Assembly: GCA_002407645.1 (NCBI GenBank)
Contig: DHNU01000073.1
Span: 10,658-38,883 of the forward strand
Direction: 5' to 3'
Length of the DNA stretch: 28,226 nucleotides
DNA from: Ruminococcaceae bacterium UBA5408
GTDB lineage: Bacteria > Bacillota > Clostridia > Oscillospirales > Acutalibacteraceae
In this document: positions 18,788 to 26,402 of the stretch, in pieces
Layout: every line of letters begins with the position of its first letter
How positions within the stretch are numbered: position 1 is the stretch's first letter
Made by a program: the position numbers and the translations under genes
The notes under the pieces: generated by a model
The model's input: only the letters and a program-made list of their open reading frames with translations
Told to the model about the DNA's origin: nothing
Database searches by the model: none

Positions 18788-20554
18788 ATGAAAGCAAGTC
18801 GTTTTGAAATTCGGGACAGGTTTTACCTTGACGGAGAACCGTTCAAAATCATTTCAGGTTCCATCCACTATTTCCGTGTGGTGCCTGAGTATTGGCGTGA
18901 CCGGTTGGAAAAGCTGCGGGCTATGGGATGCAATACGGTCGAAACCTATATCCCGTGGAATTTTCACGAACCGAAACGCGGGGAATTCCTTTTTGAAGGT
19001 TGGAGGGACATTGCGGCTTTCCTAAAAATCGCGCAGGAAGTGGGTCTATGGGCGATTGTGCGCCCGTCGCCCTACATCTGCGCCGAGTGGGAATTCGGAG
19101 GTCTTCCGTCTTGGCTGTTGGCGGATGACGGAATGAGGCTGCGCAGCTCCTATCCGCCGTTTCTCGAGGCGGTCAAGGAGTATTATTCCCGGTTGTTCAA
19201 GATTCTAACGCCGCTGCAGATTGATAACGGCGGCTCGATTCTGATGATGCAGGTAGAAAACGAATACGGCTCTTTCGGCAATGAAAAGGCTTACCTCAAA
19301 TTTTTACGCGATGAAATGCGCGCAAACGGCGTAACCGTACCCCTTGTTACATCGGACGGTCCATGGATGGATTACTTGGAAGCCGGTTCGGTAGAGGGCA
19401 CGCATCCGACTGTCAATTTTGGTTCGAAAGCCGCGGAACATCTGAAAATGCTGAAAAAGCACCTCAAATACGGCGGCCCTACGATGGCCATGGAGTTTTG
19501 GCCAGGGTGGTTCGATGCGTGGGGCAACGACAGGCACAGTACGACGGATGTGAAAGGTAATGCAAAAGATCTCGATGAAATCCTTTCTCAGGGCAGCTGC
19601 AACCTGTATATGTTCCATGGTGGAACTAATTTCGGGTTTATGAACGGTTCCAATTACTACGAAAAATTGGTTCCGGACGTGACCTCCTACGATTACGACG
19701 CACCGCTTTCGGAGGACGGAGAAATCATGCCGAAATATCGGGCGTTTCAAAAGGTAATCGCCAAATATGCCGATGTACCCCAAATAACCTTTTCAACCAA
19801 TATAGAGAAGCACTCTTACGGAAAGCAGAAAGTATCCGACCGAGTTTCGCTTTTTTCGGTACTTGAAGACCTTTCTTCGCCGACGGAAAGCCCATGGCCT
19901 CTCCCAATGGAGAAGCTCGGGCAGAACTACGGTTATACACTGTACCGCTCGGCGGTAAGCAAAGAGATTTCCATGGAAAAGTTACAGCTTTTGGGGGCAA
20001 ACGACCGCGCGCAGATTTTCTTGGACAATCGGCCGTTTTTGACGCTGTATGACCATGAGTTGGATAAGGAATATGAGATTTCCGGTTCAAACCGTAACTT
20101 TGCTAAGCTTGATATTCTTGTGGAAAATATGGGCCGCGTCAATTACGGTCCAAAACTGGAAGATCAGAGAAAAGGCATTCAAGGCTCCGTATTACTGAAC
20201 GGCCACGGGCATTCCGTATGGAAGATGTACCCGCTCGAAATTGATGCCGCCATGCTAAAAAAGCTGGATTTTACAAGAGAATATCAGAAAGGCACACCGG
20301 CATTTTACCGTATCACGTTTCAGGTTGAAGAAAAAGGAGATACTTTTTTGGATTTATCCGGCTGGGGAAAAGGATGCGCTCTGCTCAACGGATTTAACCT
20401 CGGTCGTTTTTGGGAAAAAGGCCCCCAAAAGCGCCTTTACGTCCCAGCCACGTTGCTGCGGCAAGGGGAAAACGAATTAATTATATTTGAGACCGAAGGG
20501 GAAACAATGGATTTTGTTCAGCTTTTGGAGAAACCGGCGCTGGGTAAAGATTAA
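18788..20554 (+). CDS. Intracellular beta-galactosidase, GH35
   Basis: The enzyme removes terminal beta-galactose from imported oligosaccharides. It has 588 residues and no signal peptide. The N-terminal barrel shows FKIISGSIHYFRV, ETYIPWNFHEP and RPSPYICAEWEFGGLPSWL. The expected acid/base is Glu159 in MQVENEYGSF and the nucleophile Glu236 in AMEFWPGWFD. C-terminal beta-sandwich domains include NMGRVNYG and FNLGRFWEKGPQK, both typical of GH35. ATG 18788 follows AAAGGAG. A longer frame back to 18548 lies inside the permease and is rejected. It ends the ABC operon at the terminator near 20588. Its GC content is visibly higher than that of the genes downstream. Confidence 0.95.
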   Translation: MKASRFEIRDRFYLDGEPFKIISGSIHYFRVVPEYWRDRLEKLRAMGCNTVETYIPWNFHEPKRGEFLFEGWRDIAAFLKIAQEVGLWAIVRPSPYICAEWEFGGLPSWLLADDGMRLRSSYPPFLEAVKEYYSRLFKILTPLQIDNGGSILMMQVENEYGSFGNEKAYLKFLRDEMRANGVTVPLVTSDGPWMDYLEAGSVEGTHPTVNFGSKAAEHLKMLKKHLKYGGPTMAMEFWPGWFDAWGNDRHSTTDVKGNAKDLDEILSQGSCNLYMFHGGTNFGFMNGSNYYEKLVPDVTSYDYDAPLSEDGEIMPKYRAFQKVIAKYADVPQITFSTNIEKHSYGKQKVSDRVSLFSVLEDLSSPTESPWPLPMEKLGQNYGYTLYRSAVSKEISMEKLQLLGANDRAQIFLDNRPFLTLYDHELDKEYEISGSNRNFAKLDILVENMGRVNYGPKLEDQRKGIQGSVLLNGHGHSVWKMYPLEIDAAMLKKLDFTREYQKGTPAFYRITFQVEEKGDTFLDLSGWGKGCALLNGFNLGRFWEKGPQKRLYVPATLLRQGENELIIFETEGETMDFVQLLEKPALGKD

Positions 20555-20587
20555 CAATATTTTAACTTTGCAATAAGGTCTTTGCAG

Positions 20588-20623
20588 TTTGCCAGAAAAA
20601 GTAATACGGTTGGCAGATTTTTT
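20588..20623 (+). terminator. Terminator after the GH35 gene
   Basis: The arms TTTGCCA (20588-20594) and TGGCAGA (20611-20617) pair over 7 positions with one G-U, followed by six T. It closes the ABC/GH35 operon. A second hairpin, CCTTCGGC/GCCGGAGG (20677-20695), follows. Confidence 0.65.
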
Positions 20624-20708
20624 CGGGGTTTCTTAAGGGGCTTGCTTGCAATATACCCTTATAAGATTTAATAATGCCTTCGGCTTAGCCGGAGGTCTTG
20701 ATTGACAA

Positions 20709-20747
20709 TAAAACGGGCATGCTTAAAATAAAAGCATGCCCGTTTTA
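20709..20747 (-). terminator. Original asnB-type terminator, now stranded downstream of the insert
   Basis: A 16-bp perfect stem with a 7-nt loop. On the minus strand it runs into TTTTATTG. The corresponding stem at 22325 has only 13 bp because the homology stops inside it. This suggests that this copy is in the ancestral context. It can also act on the plus strand (TTTTAG). Confidence 0.7.
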
Positions 20748-20850
20748 GTAATTATATGATAAGAGATGAATTATGTTATAACTTGATTTCAATTTCATAT
20801 TTTCTAAGCCAATAGTTAATTTGCAGTAAATATGCCATCAGCTGAGGTCC
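20712..20850. repeat. 139-bp direct repeat, copy A (asnB 3' end plus terminator)
   Basis: It is identical to 22325-22463 in the same orientation except for one base (T at 20749, G at 22362). The right end stops after GCTGAGGTCC. The two copies flank 1474 bp carrying two genes. Confidence 0.97.
20776..20850 (-). pseudogene. asnB 3'-end fragment
   Basis: It encodes the last 24 residues of asparagine synthase (from GPQLMAYLLQ to EIEIKL) plus the stop codon, identical to the intact gene. There is no start or upstream coding part, so it is a non-functional remnant left by the duplication. Confidence 0.93.
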
Positions 20851-20863
20851 TTATTATAGAGAC

Positions 20864-20909
20864 AAAAAAGTCCTCCTGCCGCAGTTAATTCTGAGACAGG
20901 AGAACTTTT
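20864..20909 (-). terminator. Terminator of the secreted-protein gene
   Basis: The arms at 20897-20909 and 20866-20878 pair over 13 positions, with one G-U pair on the minus-strand RNA, followed by a minus-strand T-run (20869-20864). It is correctly placed 47 bp after the stop of the 20956-21624 gene. Confidence 0.85.
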
Positions 20910-20955
20910 AAAAAATGCAACTTTAAGAATTAAATGCTATAAGAATAAATTTTAA

Positions 20956-21624
20956 TTAAATATAGTCTTGACCATAGAAATTAGTATAGCCATTTATATT
21001 ATCTTGCCAATATCTAATAGACAAATCATCAACACCAAGATAGGCACCAACATCATAATTGTATTCTAATTTTATGTAGGAGTTAGACCTGTAAGCGTTT
21101 ACTACAGTAGCGTCTTGCTTATGAATATTATCTATTTTAAAGAAATATGGAGCATATGTAGGATCAACAGAAATTGAAGAACCTGTCACAGTTTTCCAAT
21201 ATCTTGTGTAACTTGTAGAATAATATGTTCCAGTAACAGAGTACGTTGCTGGAATTGAGTTACCAACATTAGTAGAATAATAAACTGTTTTTGTACCACT
21301 TACACTGTCTTCTCTTAGACTATTATTAAGAATTTGTCTATCGTCATTAATATCAATTAATGTTTTTGTGTAATTTGCTTGTGCAATTACTTTTTTGAGA
21401 TCACCTATCGTTACTTTCTTAGTAGAATACATCTTGTTATCATTTTTAACAACTGCATTTGCTCCTAAGTCAAGATACTCAGCAACTTCATAAACATTGT
21501 TATCAGTAATAATTGTAGAATCTGTTAAATTACTTGTCGTTTTAACATTTTCTGCTGCAAATGCAGAAGTACCAAAACCTAAACTCATTACTATAGCTAA
21601 CATAGTGGCAATAATTTTTTTCAT
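20956..21624 (-). CDS. Secreted protein of unknown function
   Basis: The 222 residues start MKKIIATMLAIVMSLGFGTS, a classical Sec signal peptide with likely cleavage after AFA (residue 23). The mature part has an N-terminal half with charged helices (TIGDLKKVIAQANYTKTLID) and a Tyr/Ser/Thr-rich half (TYSVTGTYYSTSYTRYWKTV) that looks beta-structured. There is no cysteine in the mature region and no anchor motif, so it is probably released or loosely bound. ATG 21624 is preferred because GGGGG lies 10 nt upstream; the ATG at 21660 lacks a site. It is the second gene of a two-gene operon with the membrane protein at 21701. I do not recognise the family. Confidence 0.75.
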   Translation of the reverse strand: MKKIIATMLAIVMSLGFGTSAFAAENVKTTSNLTDSTIITDNNVYEVAEYLDLGANAVVKNDNKMYSTKKVTIGDLKKVIAQANYTKTLIDINDDRQILNNSLREDSVSGTKTVYYSTNVGNSIPATYSVTGTYYSTSYTRYWKTVTGSSISVDPTYAPYFFKIDNIHKQDATVVNAYRSNSYIKLEYNYDVGAYLGVDDLSIRYWQDNINGYTNFYGQDYI

Positions 21625-21674
21625 TTCAATTTTGCCCCCTTTCATTTTACGAATAAGCATTTTTATTTTTTAAA

Positions 21675-21698
21675 CTAATTCATTTTAATCACCTCCTT
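21675..21698 (-). other. Perfect Shine-Dalgarno leading into a two-codon ORF
   Basis: On the minus strand AAGGAGGTGA (21698-21689) is followed, after 5 nt, by ATG AAT TAG (21683-21675). It lies just after the membrane protein stop and before the secreted protein start. It could be the remnant start of the downstream gene or a translational control element. The sequence is clear; the role is unknown. Confidence 0.6.
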
Positions 21699-21700
21699 AT

Positions 21701-22126
21701 TTATACATTTATATGCTCTACATGCTTTCTGCGAAGCTTTTTAAAACCAAAATAAATAGCAAGCAAAATTAGCGTTATAATATTTGTTCCGAAAAACAGT
21801 CGTGAAACAGATGAAAAATATTCACCGGGAACGCTAAGAAGTTTTTCATCATTTACATTAGAAAATTCAACAACTTTTTTATCTTTATTAGATGAAATAA
21901 ATTTATTTGCCTCTTCAATTGTTTCAAAATTATAACTTCTTCCATCATCCATAGTTATTGTATAAACATTAATTATGGGACCGTATAATGCAAACCAAAT
22001 ACAAACACCTATCGAAAAAAGAAAACTTATTACGGGTAAAATAAGACCTAATTTCTTTGAAGAGATTGAAAAATAAATTTGCAACGCTATCATTACGAAA
22101 AATATAAAAAAGTATAAAGCATTCAT
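21701..22126 (-). CDS. Small membrane protein with three predicted helices, unknown function
   Basis: The 141 residues have hydrophobic segments at about 4-22, 28-50 and 108-128. Between the second and third lies a polar region (about 52-105, YTITMDDGRSYNFETIEEAN), probably exposed on one side of the membrane. The C-terminus is basic (KKLRRKHVEH). The ribosome binding site is weak (GGGG 9 nt before ATG). It is the first gene after the strong minus-strand promoter at 22187-22214 and is followed by the secreted protein, so the two may act as a pair, for example a secreted factor and its membrane partner or immunity protein. That pairing is inference; I do not recognise the family. Confidence 0.7.
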   Translation of the reverse strand: MNALYFFIFFVMIALQIYFSISSKKLGLILPVISFLFSIGVCIWFALYGPIINVYTITMDDGRSYNFETIEEANKFISSNKDKKVVEFSNVNDEKLLSVPGEYFSSVSRLFFGTNIITLILLAIYFGFKKLRRKHVEHINV

Positions 22127-22186
22127 TAATAATTACCCCAAGTCTCAATATTTATTACCATATAAGGGAAGATTTTACATATATGT

Positions 22187-22214
22187 ATTGTATCACTTTG
22201 GACGTAATTGTCAA
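22187..22214 (-). promoter_or_regulatory. Promoter of the inserted two-gene operon
   Basis: Minus strand: a consensus TTGACA (22214-22209), 16-bp spacer, TACAAT (22192-22187). Transcription would begin near 22180, about 53 nt before the membrane protein start. It lies wholly inside the inserted block. Confidence 0.8.
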
Positions 22215-22324
22215 TGGGGAAAATTATAAGTTTAATTCAAAGTCTATAATCCACAATTTTCTGATATCATCATAAAGGGGATTACATTATACATAGGGTA
22301 GCTGATTGTTTTGATATATAACCC

Positions 22325-22357
22325 AACGGGCATGCTTAAAATAAAAGCATGCCCGTT
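22325..22357 (-). terminator. Terminator of asnB in the current arrangement
   Basis: A 13-bp perfect stem (AACGGGCATGCTT with its complement) and a 7-nt loop. On the minus strand the tail is GTTGGGT, without a T-run, so termination after asnB may be weaker than at the original copy. Confidence 0.6.
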
Positions 22358-22463
22358 TTAGGAATTATATGATAAGAGATGAATTATGTTATAACTTGAT
22401 TTCAATTTCATATTTTCTAAGCCAATAGTTAATTTGCAGTAAATATGCCATCAGCTGAGGTCC
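22325..22463. repeat. 139-bp direct repeat, copy B (functional asnB 3' end)
   Basis: The matching copy of 20712-20850, with one difference. It includes the last 24 codons and stop of asnB (22389-22463) and the terminator hairpin. Confidence 0.97.
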
Positions 22464-24227
22464 CGCCATAAACTGACCGAACCAAGGTTTTCCATAGCCC
22501 GGTTTTTCTTTGAGGAGTTCTTTTACGGCGCGGCTGCTTACAAATTTGTGAATAGGCTGTTCGCTGTCTGCCATAACATTTGCAAGTCTTTGTCTTACTA
22601 TAATTTCATAGGCAGGGTCGTGTGTTTTAGGGTATGGACTTTTTTGGCGCATAAGAATATCTTCGGGTAGTCGGTCTTTTGCGGCGTCGCGCAGAAGTCC
22701 TTTCACAATTCCGTTATGACATTTATAACTCCATGGAATATTGAATACATACTGCACTATGCGATGGTCGGCAAAAGGAACTCGCACTTCGAGCCCATTT
22801 GCCATACTTGTTCTGTCTTTTCGGTCAAGAAGAGTTGACATAAACCAGCGAATATTAAGATATGAAATTTCGCGCCTGCGTTTTTCTTCTTGATTTTCCC
22901 CTTCAAGAATCGGCACTTCTGCGATTGACTCTTCATAACGCATATTGACGTAATTTTCAATATTAAGTTCATGTGCAATTTCTGGAATAAGCAAATTCGT
23001 TCTGACAGATAAGTCGGGAGACCACGGAAAACAATGACCTTCGAAAGCTTCTTTGTTATGAAACCATGGGTGACCGCCGAAAATCTCGTCGGCACATTCT
23101 CCGCTTAGAGCAACCACATGATTTTTCTTTACTAAATGACAAAAGTATAATAGTGAAGAATCGATATCCGCCATACCGGGCAAGTCTTTCGCTATTGCAG
23201 CATGGCAAAGATTGTCTGCTAAATTAATGTTGTTGCACTGCAAATATTGATGATTGGTATCACATAGTTCTACAACATTCTTAACCAGGGTTTTATCCAA
23301 TTCAGGCTTAAAATACTTTTCATTACCTGCAATATCAAATGAGTATGTTGAAAGTTTTTTACCTTTATTTTTATACTTTTCTGATGCTATAGAGGTTATA
23401 ATACTTGAATCTAAACCGCCTGATAGAAATGTGCAAAGGGTTACATCGCATACAAGCTGTCTTGTAACCGCATCCTCAACAAGATACTTTACATTCTTAA
23501 CGCTTTCTTCGTAACTGTGGGGATGTTTATAGCTTTTTAATTTATAATATTGCTTTGAGCTAAATCCGTTTTTGTCAAATACTGCAAAATATCCAGGTTT
23601 CAGTTCAGAAATATCCTTAAATACTCCGACTCCCGAAGTCCTTGCGGGGCCAAGCCCGAAAATTTCGCAAAGCCCTTGTCGGTCGATTATTGGATTTATT
23701 CCGGGATATTCAAACAAAGCTTTTATTTCAGAAGCAAAAACAAGCCTTTCGTTTTCTATTGAATAAAAAAGAGGTTTTATTCCAAAACGGTCGCGACACA
23801 TATAACAGCAGCTGCGTCTTTCATCGTCAACTGCAAAAGCAAATATTCCGTTTAGTTTTTTAGGACAATCAAATCCATACTCAATATAACATTTTAAGAG
23901 TACTTCAGTATCGCTTTTTGTTTCGAATCTATAACCTAAATCTGTTAACTCGTTTCTAAGTTCATCTGTGTTATAAAGTTCTCCGTTGTAAACAATTGTA
24001 TAGTGTAGTCCATCAATCACCGAGGTCATCGGCTGTTTTCCTCCGTAGATATCTACAACAGCCAGTCTTGTGTGGGCAAATGCGGCGTGGGAGGATACAT
24101 AGGTGCCACTGTCATTTGGACCGCGGTGTTTTAACCGATTGCCCATTCGTTTAGCCAAAGCATGCCAAAATACAGCTTCATCGCTTAGGTCATCGTTGTA
24201 ATCGCAAAATCCCGCAATTCCACACAT
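22389..24227 (-). CDS. asnB: Asparagine synthase (glutamine-hydrolysing)
   Basis: It makes asparagine from aspartate, ATP and glutamine-derived ammonia in the cytoplasm. The 612 residues fit the family. The N-terminal glutaminase begins MCGIAGF, with Cys2 the nucleophile after Met removal, and shows RLAVVD and YNGELYN. The synthetase domain has the ATP-binding SGGLDSS (269-275) and ECADEIFGG. The late QKSPYPKTHDP motif is typical of Firmicute AsnB. GCGAGGT lies just before the ATG. The last 24 codons lie in the 139-bp direct repeat. It has its own likely promoter and lies downstream of, but separated by a terminator from, the AraC/DUF1836 pair. Confidence 0.96.
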   Translation of the reverse strand: MCGIAGFCDYNDDLSDEAVFWHALAKRMGNRLKHRGPNDSGTYVSSHAAFAHTRLAVVDIYGGKQPMTSVIDGLHYTIVYNGELYNTDELRNELTDLGYRFETKSDTEVLLKCYIEYGFDCPKKLNGIFAFAVDDERRSCCYMCRDRFGIKPLFYSIENERLVFASEIKALFEYPGINPIIDRQGLCEIFGLGPARTSGVGVFKDISELKPGYFAVFDKNGFSSKQYYKLKSYKHPHSYEESVKNVKYLVEDAVTRQLVCDVTLCTFLSGGLDSSIITSIASEKYKNKGKKLSTYSFDIAGNEKYFKPELDKTLVKNVVELCDTNHQYLQCNNINLADNLCHAAIAKDLPGMADIDSSLLYFCHLVKKNHVVALSGECADEIFGGHPWFHNKEAFEGHCFPWSPDLSVRTNLLIPEIAHELNIENYVNMRYEESIAEVPILEGENQEEKRRREISYLNIRWFMSTLLDRKDRTSMANGLEVRVPFADHRIVQYVFNIPWSYKCHNGIVKGLLRDAAKDRLPEDILMRQKSPYPKTHDPAYEIIVRQRLANVMADSEQPIHKFVSSRAVKELLKEKPGYGKPWFGQFMAGPQLMAYLLQINYWLRKYEIEIKL

Positions 24228-24260
24228 TGTAATACCTCGCTTTCTTGTTCTCTTAATTTT

Positions 24261-24289
24261 ATATTATGCCAACAAGTAATTATGGTTAA
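24261..24289 (-). promoter_or_regulatory. Candidate promoter of asnB
   Basis: Minus strand TTAACC (24289-24284), 17-bp spacer, TAATAT (24266-24261), ending 34 bp before the asnB start. Both boxes match the consensus at 4 of 6 positions. Confidence 0.4.
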
Positions 24290-24318
24290 TATTTAAAAAT
24301 AAAATATGATATAAAAAT

Positions 24319-24344
24319 AAGCCGTGAAATACATTCACGGCTTT
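24319..24344 (-). terminator. Terminator of the DUF1836 gene
   Basis: A 10-bp perfect stem AAGCCGTGAA/TTCACGGCTT, followed on the minus strand by ATTTTTAT. It lies 18 bp after the stop codon. Confidence 0.85.
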
Positions 24345-24362
24345 AAGACGAGGCATCAATTA

Positions 24363-24896
24363 TTATTTCTTTTCTTCAGTAAGTTCACTTAATATTCTTT
24401 CTGAGGCTGTTCTTCGCACATTTGCTTCAATTGAAAGCTCTATTGCAAGCCGCATAAGTTCTGCATCACCTTTATCACTTGTATCTTTAACTCTCTCACA
24501 GACTTCTTTAAGTGCGGCAGATTGTGCCTCACAAAAACGTCCATACATTTCGTCTTGCGAGGCATCCTCAAGAAGTATTTTTAATAGTGAGGATATATCC
24601 TGTATAGACAAAACCTGTTTAAGCATACAAATAATCATTAATAAAGCAAGGTGTTCCTTAGAATACTTTTTCTGTTCCGGTCTCGGTAATACGCCGTCTT
24701 TTACGTAATTATTTATCATGCTTGAAGTTAAAAGAGGCGTATTTTCGGTTCTTCCAAAAAGACACAACTGTTTATTCATATAGGTAAGTACTTGATCCAT
24801 ATATAAATATATTTCAGGCAGCCTGTCCCACTCGACTGCATTATATTCTTTAATTTTTTCTGCCCAGTTCTTAATTCTTTCTGCTGATTCAGACAT
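24363..24896 (-). CDS. DUF1836-domain putative regulator
   Basis: A cytoplasmic protein of 177 residues. The segment TPLLTSSMINNYVKDGVLPRPEQKKYSKEHL is cut here into two readable parts: the MerR-like helix-turn-helix (TSSMINNYVKDG) and its wing (PEQKKYSKEHLALLM). A helical C-terminal part follows. ATG 24896 is preferred to the longer frame because AGGAG lies 6 nt upstream. It overlaps the end of the AraC gene by 8 nt, so the two are translationally coupled. The biological role of DUF1836 is not established; DNA binding is inferred. Confidence 0.8.
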   Translation of the reverse strand: MSESAERIKNWAEKIKEYNAVEWDRLPEIYLYMDQVLTYMNKQLCLFGRTENTPLLTSSMINNYVKDGVLPRPEQKKYSKEHLALLMIICMLKQVLSIQDISSLLKILLEDASQDEMYGRFCEAQSAALKEVCERVKDTSDKGDAELMRLAIELSIEANVRRTASERILSELTEEKK

Positions 24897-25740
24897 AATA
24901 TTCTCCTTTTGAATTATATTCGGAAAATTTGCTTGGCGGCATACCCATATACTTTTTAAAAACTCGTGAAAAATACAATTGGTCTGCAAAACCTGCAGAG
25001 TAAGCCACTTCGCCTATAGACAAATTATGATTTTGAAGAAGTTCACAAGCTTTGTTTACCCTGTAGCGCATAAGATATTCGTTTGGTGGGATAGAAATAT
25101 TTTGCATAAATATTCTATATAGATGACTGCGGCTGATTCCGACACTTGATGCAATATCATTAACACTGATATCACTTGAATAATTATATTCTATAAATTT
25201 TATAGCTTTTTGAACATATTCATAACCATTTGTATTCGATGTTTCTTTTTCACCGAATTTGTCTGTTAAAGTTGCTAAAAACAGCAGAAGCCCCGATTCC
25301 ATTCTCATTTCGTCGCTTGGTTTAGTACCGGAAGCGTTGCAGATACTCATTATAATAGTTTCAAAGCTATTGTCATCGCTGTAGTGAAATACAGGCGGTT
25401 TGTTAAGAAGGCCGGTATATCCCATAAGCCTTTTTGCGTCGCTGCCGTTAAACCCAACCCAACAATATTCCCATGGGTCATTTTCATCAGAACAATAATA
25501 AACAACTTTAGAAGGCACAACAAGGAAACCGTCGCCTGCCGATAGATTGTACTTTTTGCCTGAATATGAAAAAGTACCGCGTCCCGATAAAATATAATGA
25601 ATGAGATAATGGTCGCGTACAGCAGGCCCCCATGAATGGCAGGAACCGCAGTGCTGAACTCCGCAGCTGTAAACCGCTAATCCAAGACTGTTATGATACG
25701 GCACTTTAAAAGAGCGCCTAAATTCTTCATTTGTCATCAT
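24889..25740 (-). CDS. AraC-family transcriptional regulator with cupin domain
   Basis: A DNA-binding, ligand-responsive regulator of about 283 residues. The N-terminal AraC-type cupin (about 20-150) shows HYLIHYILSGRGTF and LSAGDGFLVVPSKVVYY. The C-terminal double HTH (about 185-280) shows ISRSHLYRIF and AGFADQLYFSRVFKKYMGM. There is no receiver domain, so it senses a small molecule directly. The start is at one of two adjacent ATG codons (25740 or 25737) after GAGGAG. It is transcribed divergently from oadG and overlaps the DUF1836 gene. It may control the neighbouring decarboxylase genes or distant sugar genes. Confidence 0.9.
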   Translation of the reverse strand: MMTNEEFRRSFKVPYHNSLGLAVYSCGVQHCGSCHSWGPAVRDHYLIHYILSGRGTFSYSGKKYNLSAGDGFLVVPSKVVYYCSDENDPWEYCWVGFNGSDAKRLMGYTGLLNKPPVFHYSDDNSFETIIMSICNASGTKPSDEMRMESGLLLFLATLTDKFGEKETSNTNGYEYVQKAIKFIEYNYSSDISVNDIASSVGISRSHLYRIFMQNISIPPNEYLMRYRVNKACELLQNHNLSIGEVAYSAGFADQLYFSRVFKKYMGMPPSKFSEYNSKGEYYV

Positions 25741-25771
25741 GAAAGCAAATCTCCTCACATTTTCTAATTTT

Positions 25772-25800
25772 ATTATAGTTCCGCTACAAAAATTATGCAA
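25772..25800 (-). promoter_or_regulatory. Promoter of the AraC/DUF1836 operon
   Basis: Minus strand TTGCAT (25800-25795), 17-bp spacer, TATAAT (25777-25772). Confidence 0.8.
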
Positions 25801-25828
25801 TAAAAAACAAAAAGTAATAAAATTATAA

Positions 25829-25857
25829 TTGAAATTACTTCTATAATAGGTTATAAT
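25829..25857 (+). promoter_or_regulatory. Promoter of oadG-oadB
   Basis: TTGAAA (25829-25834), 17-bp spacer, TATAAT (25852-25857). It is divergent from the AraC promoter, with only 28 bp between the two -35 boxes, so one bound regulator could affect both. Confidence 0.85.
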
Positions 25858-25932
25858 AATACAAAATGTTAATTTTTTATTAAAGTTTTTAAACTTATCT
25901 ATAAAAAAATATTATGAAACGGGGAAATGAAT

Positions 25933-26370
25933 ATGAGTATTGATCAAAAAGTACAGCTTTCATTGATTGTACTTCTGACAGGTCTTGTTATTGTATTTGC
26001 CATGCTAATATTCCTTACGTACATTATCAAGGGATACAGTGCGACTATACGTTCAATAATGTCGAAGAATAATTCCAAGAAAGCAGACACTGCTATTGAC
26101 ACTAAACCGGAAAAAGAAGATGTAAAAGTTAATGAATCTTCGGATGTTTCTTATGAAGTTCCTTCCGAACAAAGTACGAATTTAGTAATTGAGGAAGGCA
26201 TTCCCGAAGAAGTTGTTGCTGCTATTTCTGCGGCTGTCTACACTATGTACGGTACATCAACGAATAAAGTTACGCATATTCGACGTTCGGTACAGTCTAA
26301 CCGCTCAGCGTGGGGAATGGCGGGATTATTGGACAGTACACGACCAATTTTGATGGATGGACTGTTTTGA
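25933..26370 (+). CDS. OadG-family gamma subunit of a sodium-pumping decarboxylase
   Basis: A single-span membrane protein of 145 residues. TM is at about 10-33 (LSLIVLLTGLVIVFAMLIF), followed by a Lys/Glu-rich flexible stretch and a conserved C-terminal segment, AAISAAVYTMYG ... SNRSAWGMAGLLDSTRP, seen in clostridial OadG-like subunits. It anchors and assembles the decarboxylase complex. ATG 25933 fits the GGGG site better than ATG 25927. It is 32 bp upstream of the beta subunit and probably co-transcribed. The substrate decarboxylase (oxaloacetate, methylmalonyl-CoA or glutaconyl-CoA) cannot be told from this subunit. Confidence 0.82.
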   Translation: MSIDQKVQLSLIVLLTGLVIVFAMLIFLTYIIKGYSATIRSIMSKNNSKKADTAIDTKPEKEDVKVNESSDVSYEVPSEQSTNLVIEEGIPEEVVAAISAAVYTMYGTSTNKVTHIRRSVQSNRSAWGMAGLLDSTRPILMDGLF

Positions 26371-26402
26371 TTAAAGAAATTAAATAGAAGGGACTGGCTT
26401 GT

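Larger units (their letters stand above)
20851..22463. other. Putative inserted block at the 3' end of asnB
   Basis: Removing these 1613 bp rejoins the stranded asnB tail (copy A) to the rest of asnB without a gap, giving one gene with its 16-bp-stem terminator. The block contains two minus-strand genes, their promoter and terminator, and the replacement asnB 3' end. No integrase, transposase or terminal inverted repeat was found. It may be a remnant of an integrative element or the product of recombination. It is AT-rich compared with its neighbours. Confidence 0.6.

Noticed and set aside
20712..22463. The flanking repeats as insertion-sequence ends
   Set aside because: They are direct, not inverted, contain asnB coding sequence, and no transposase lies between them.
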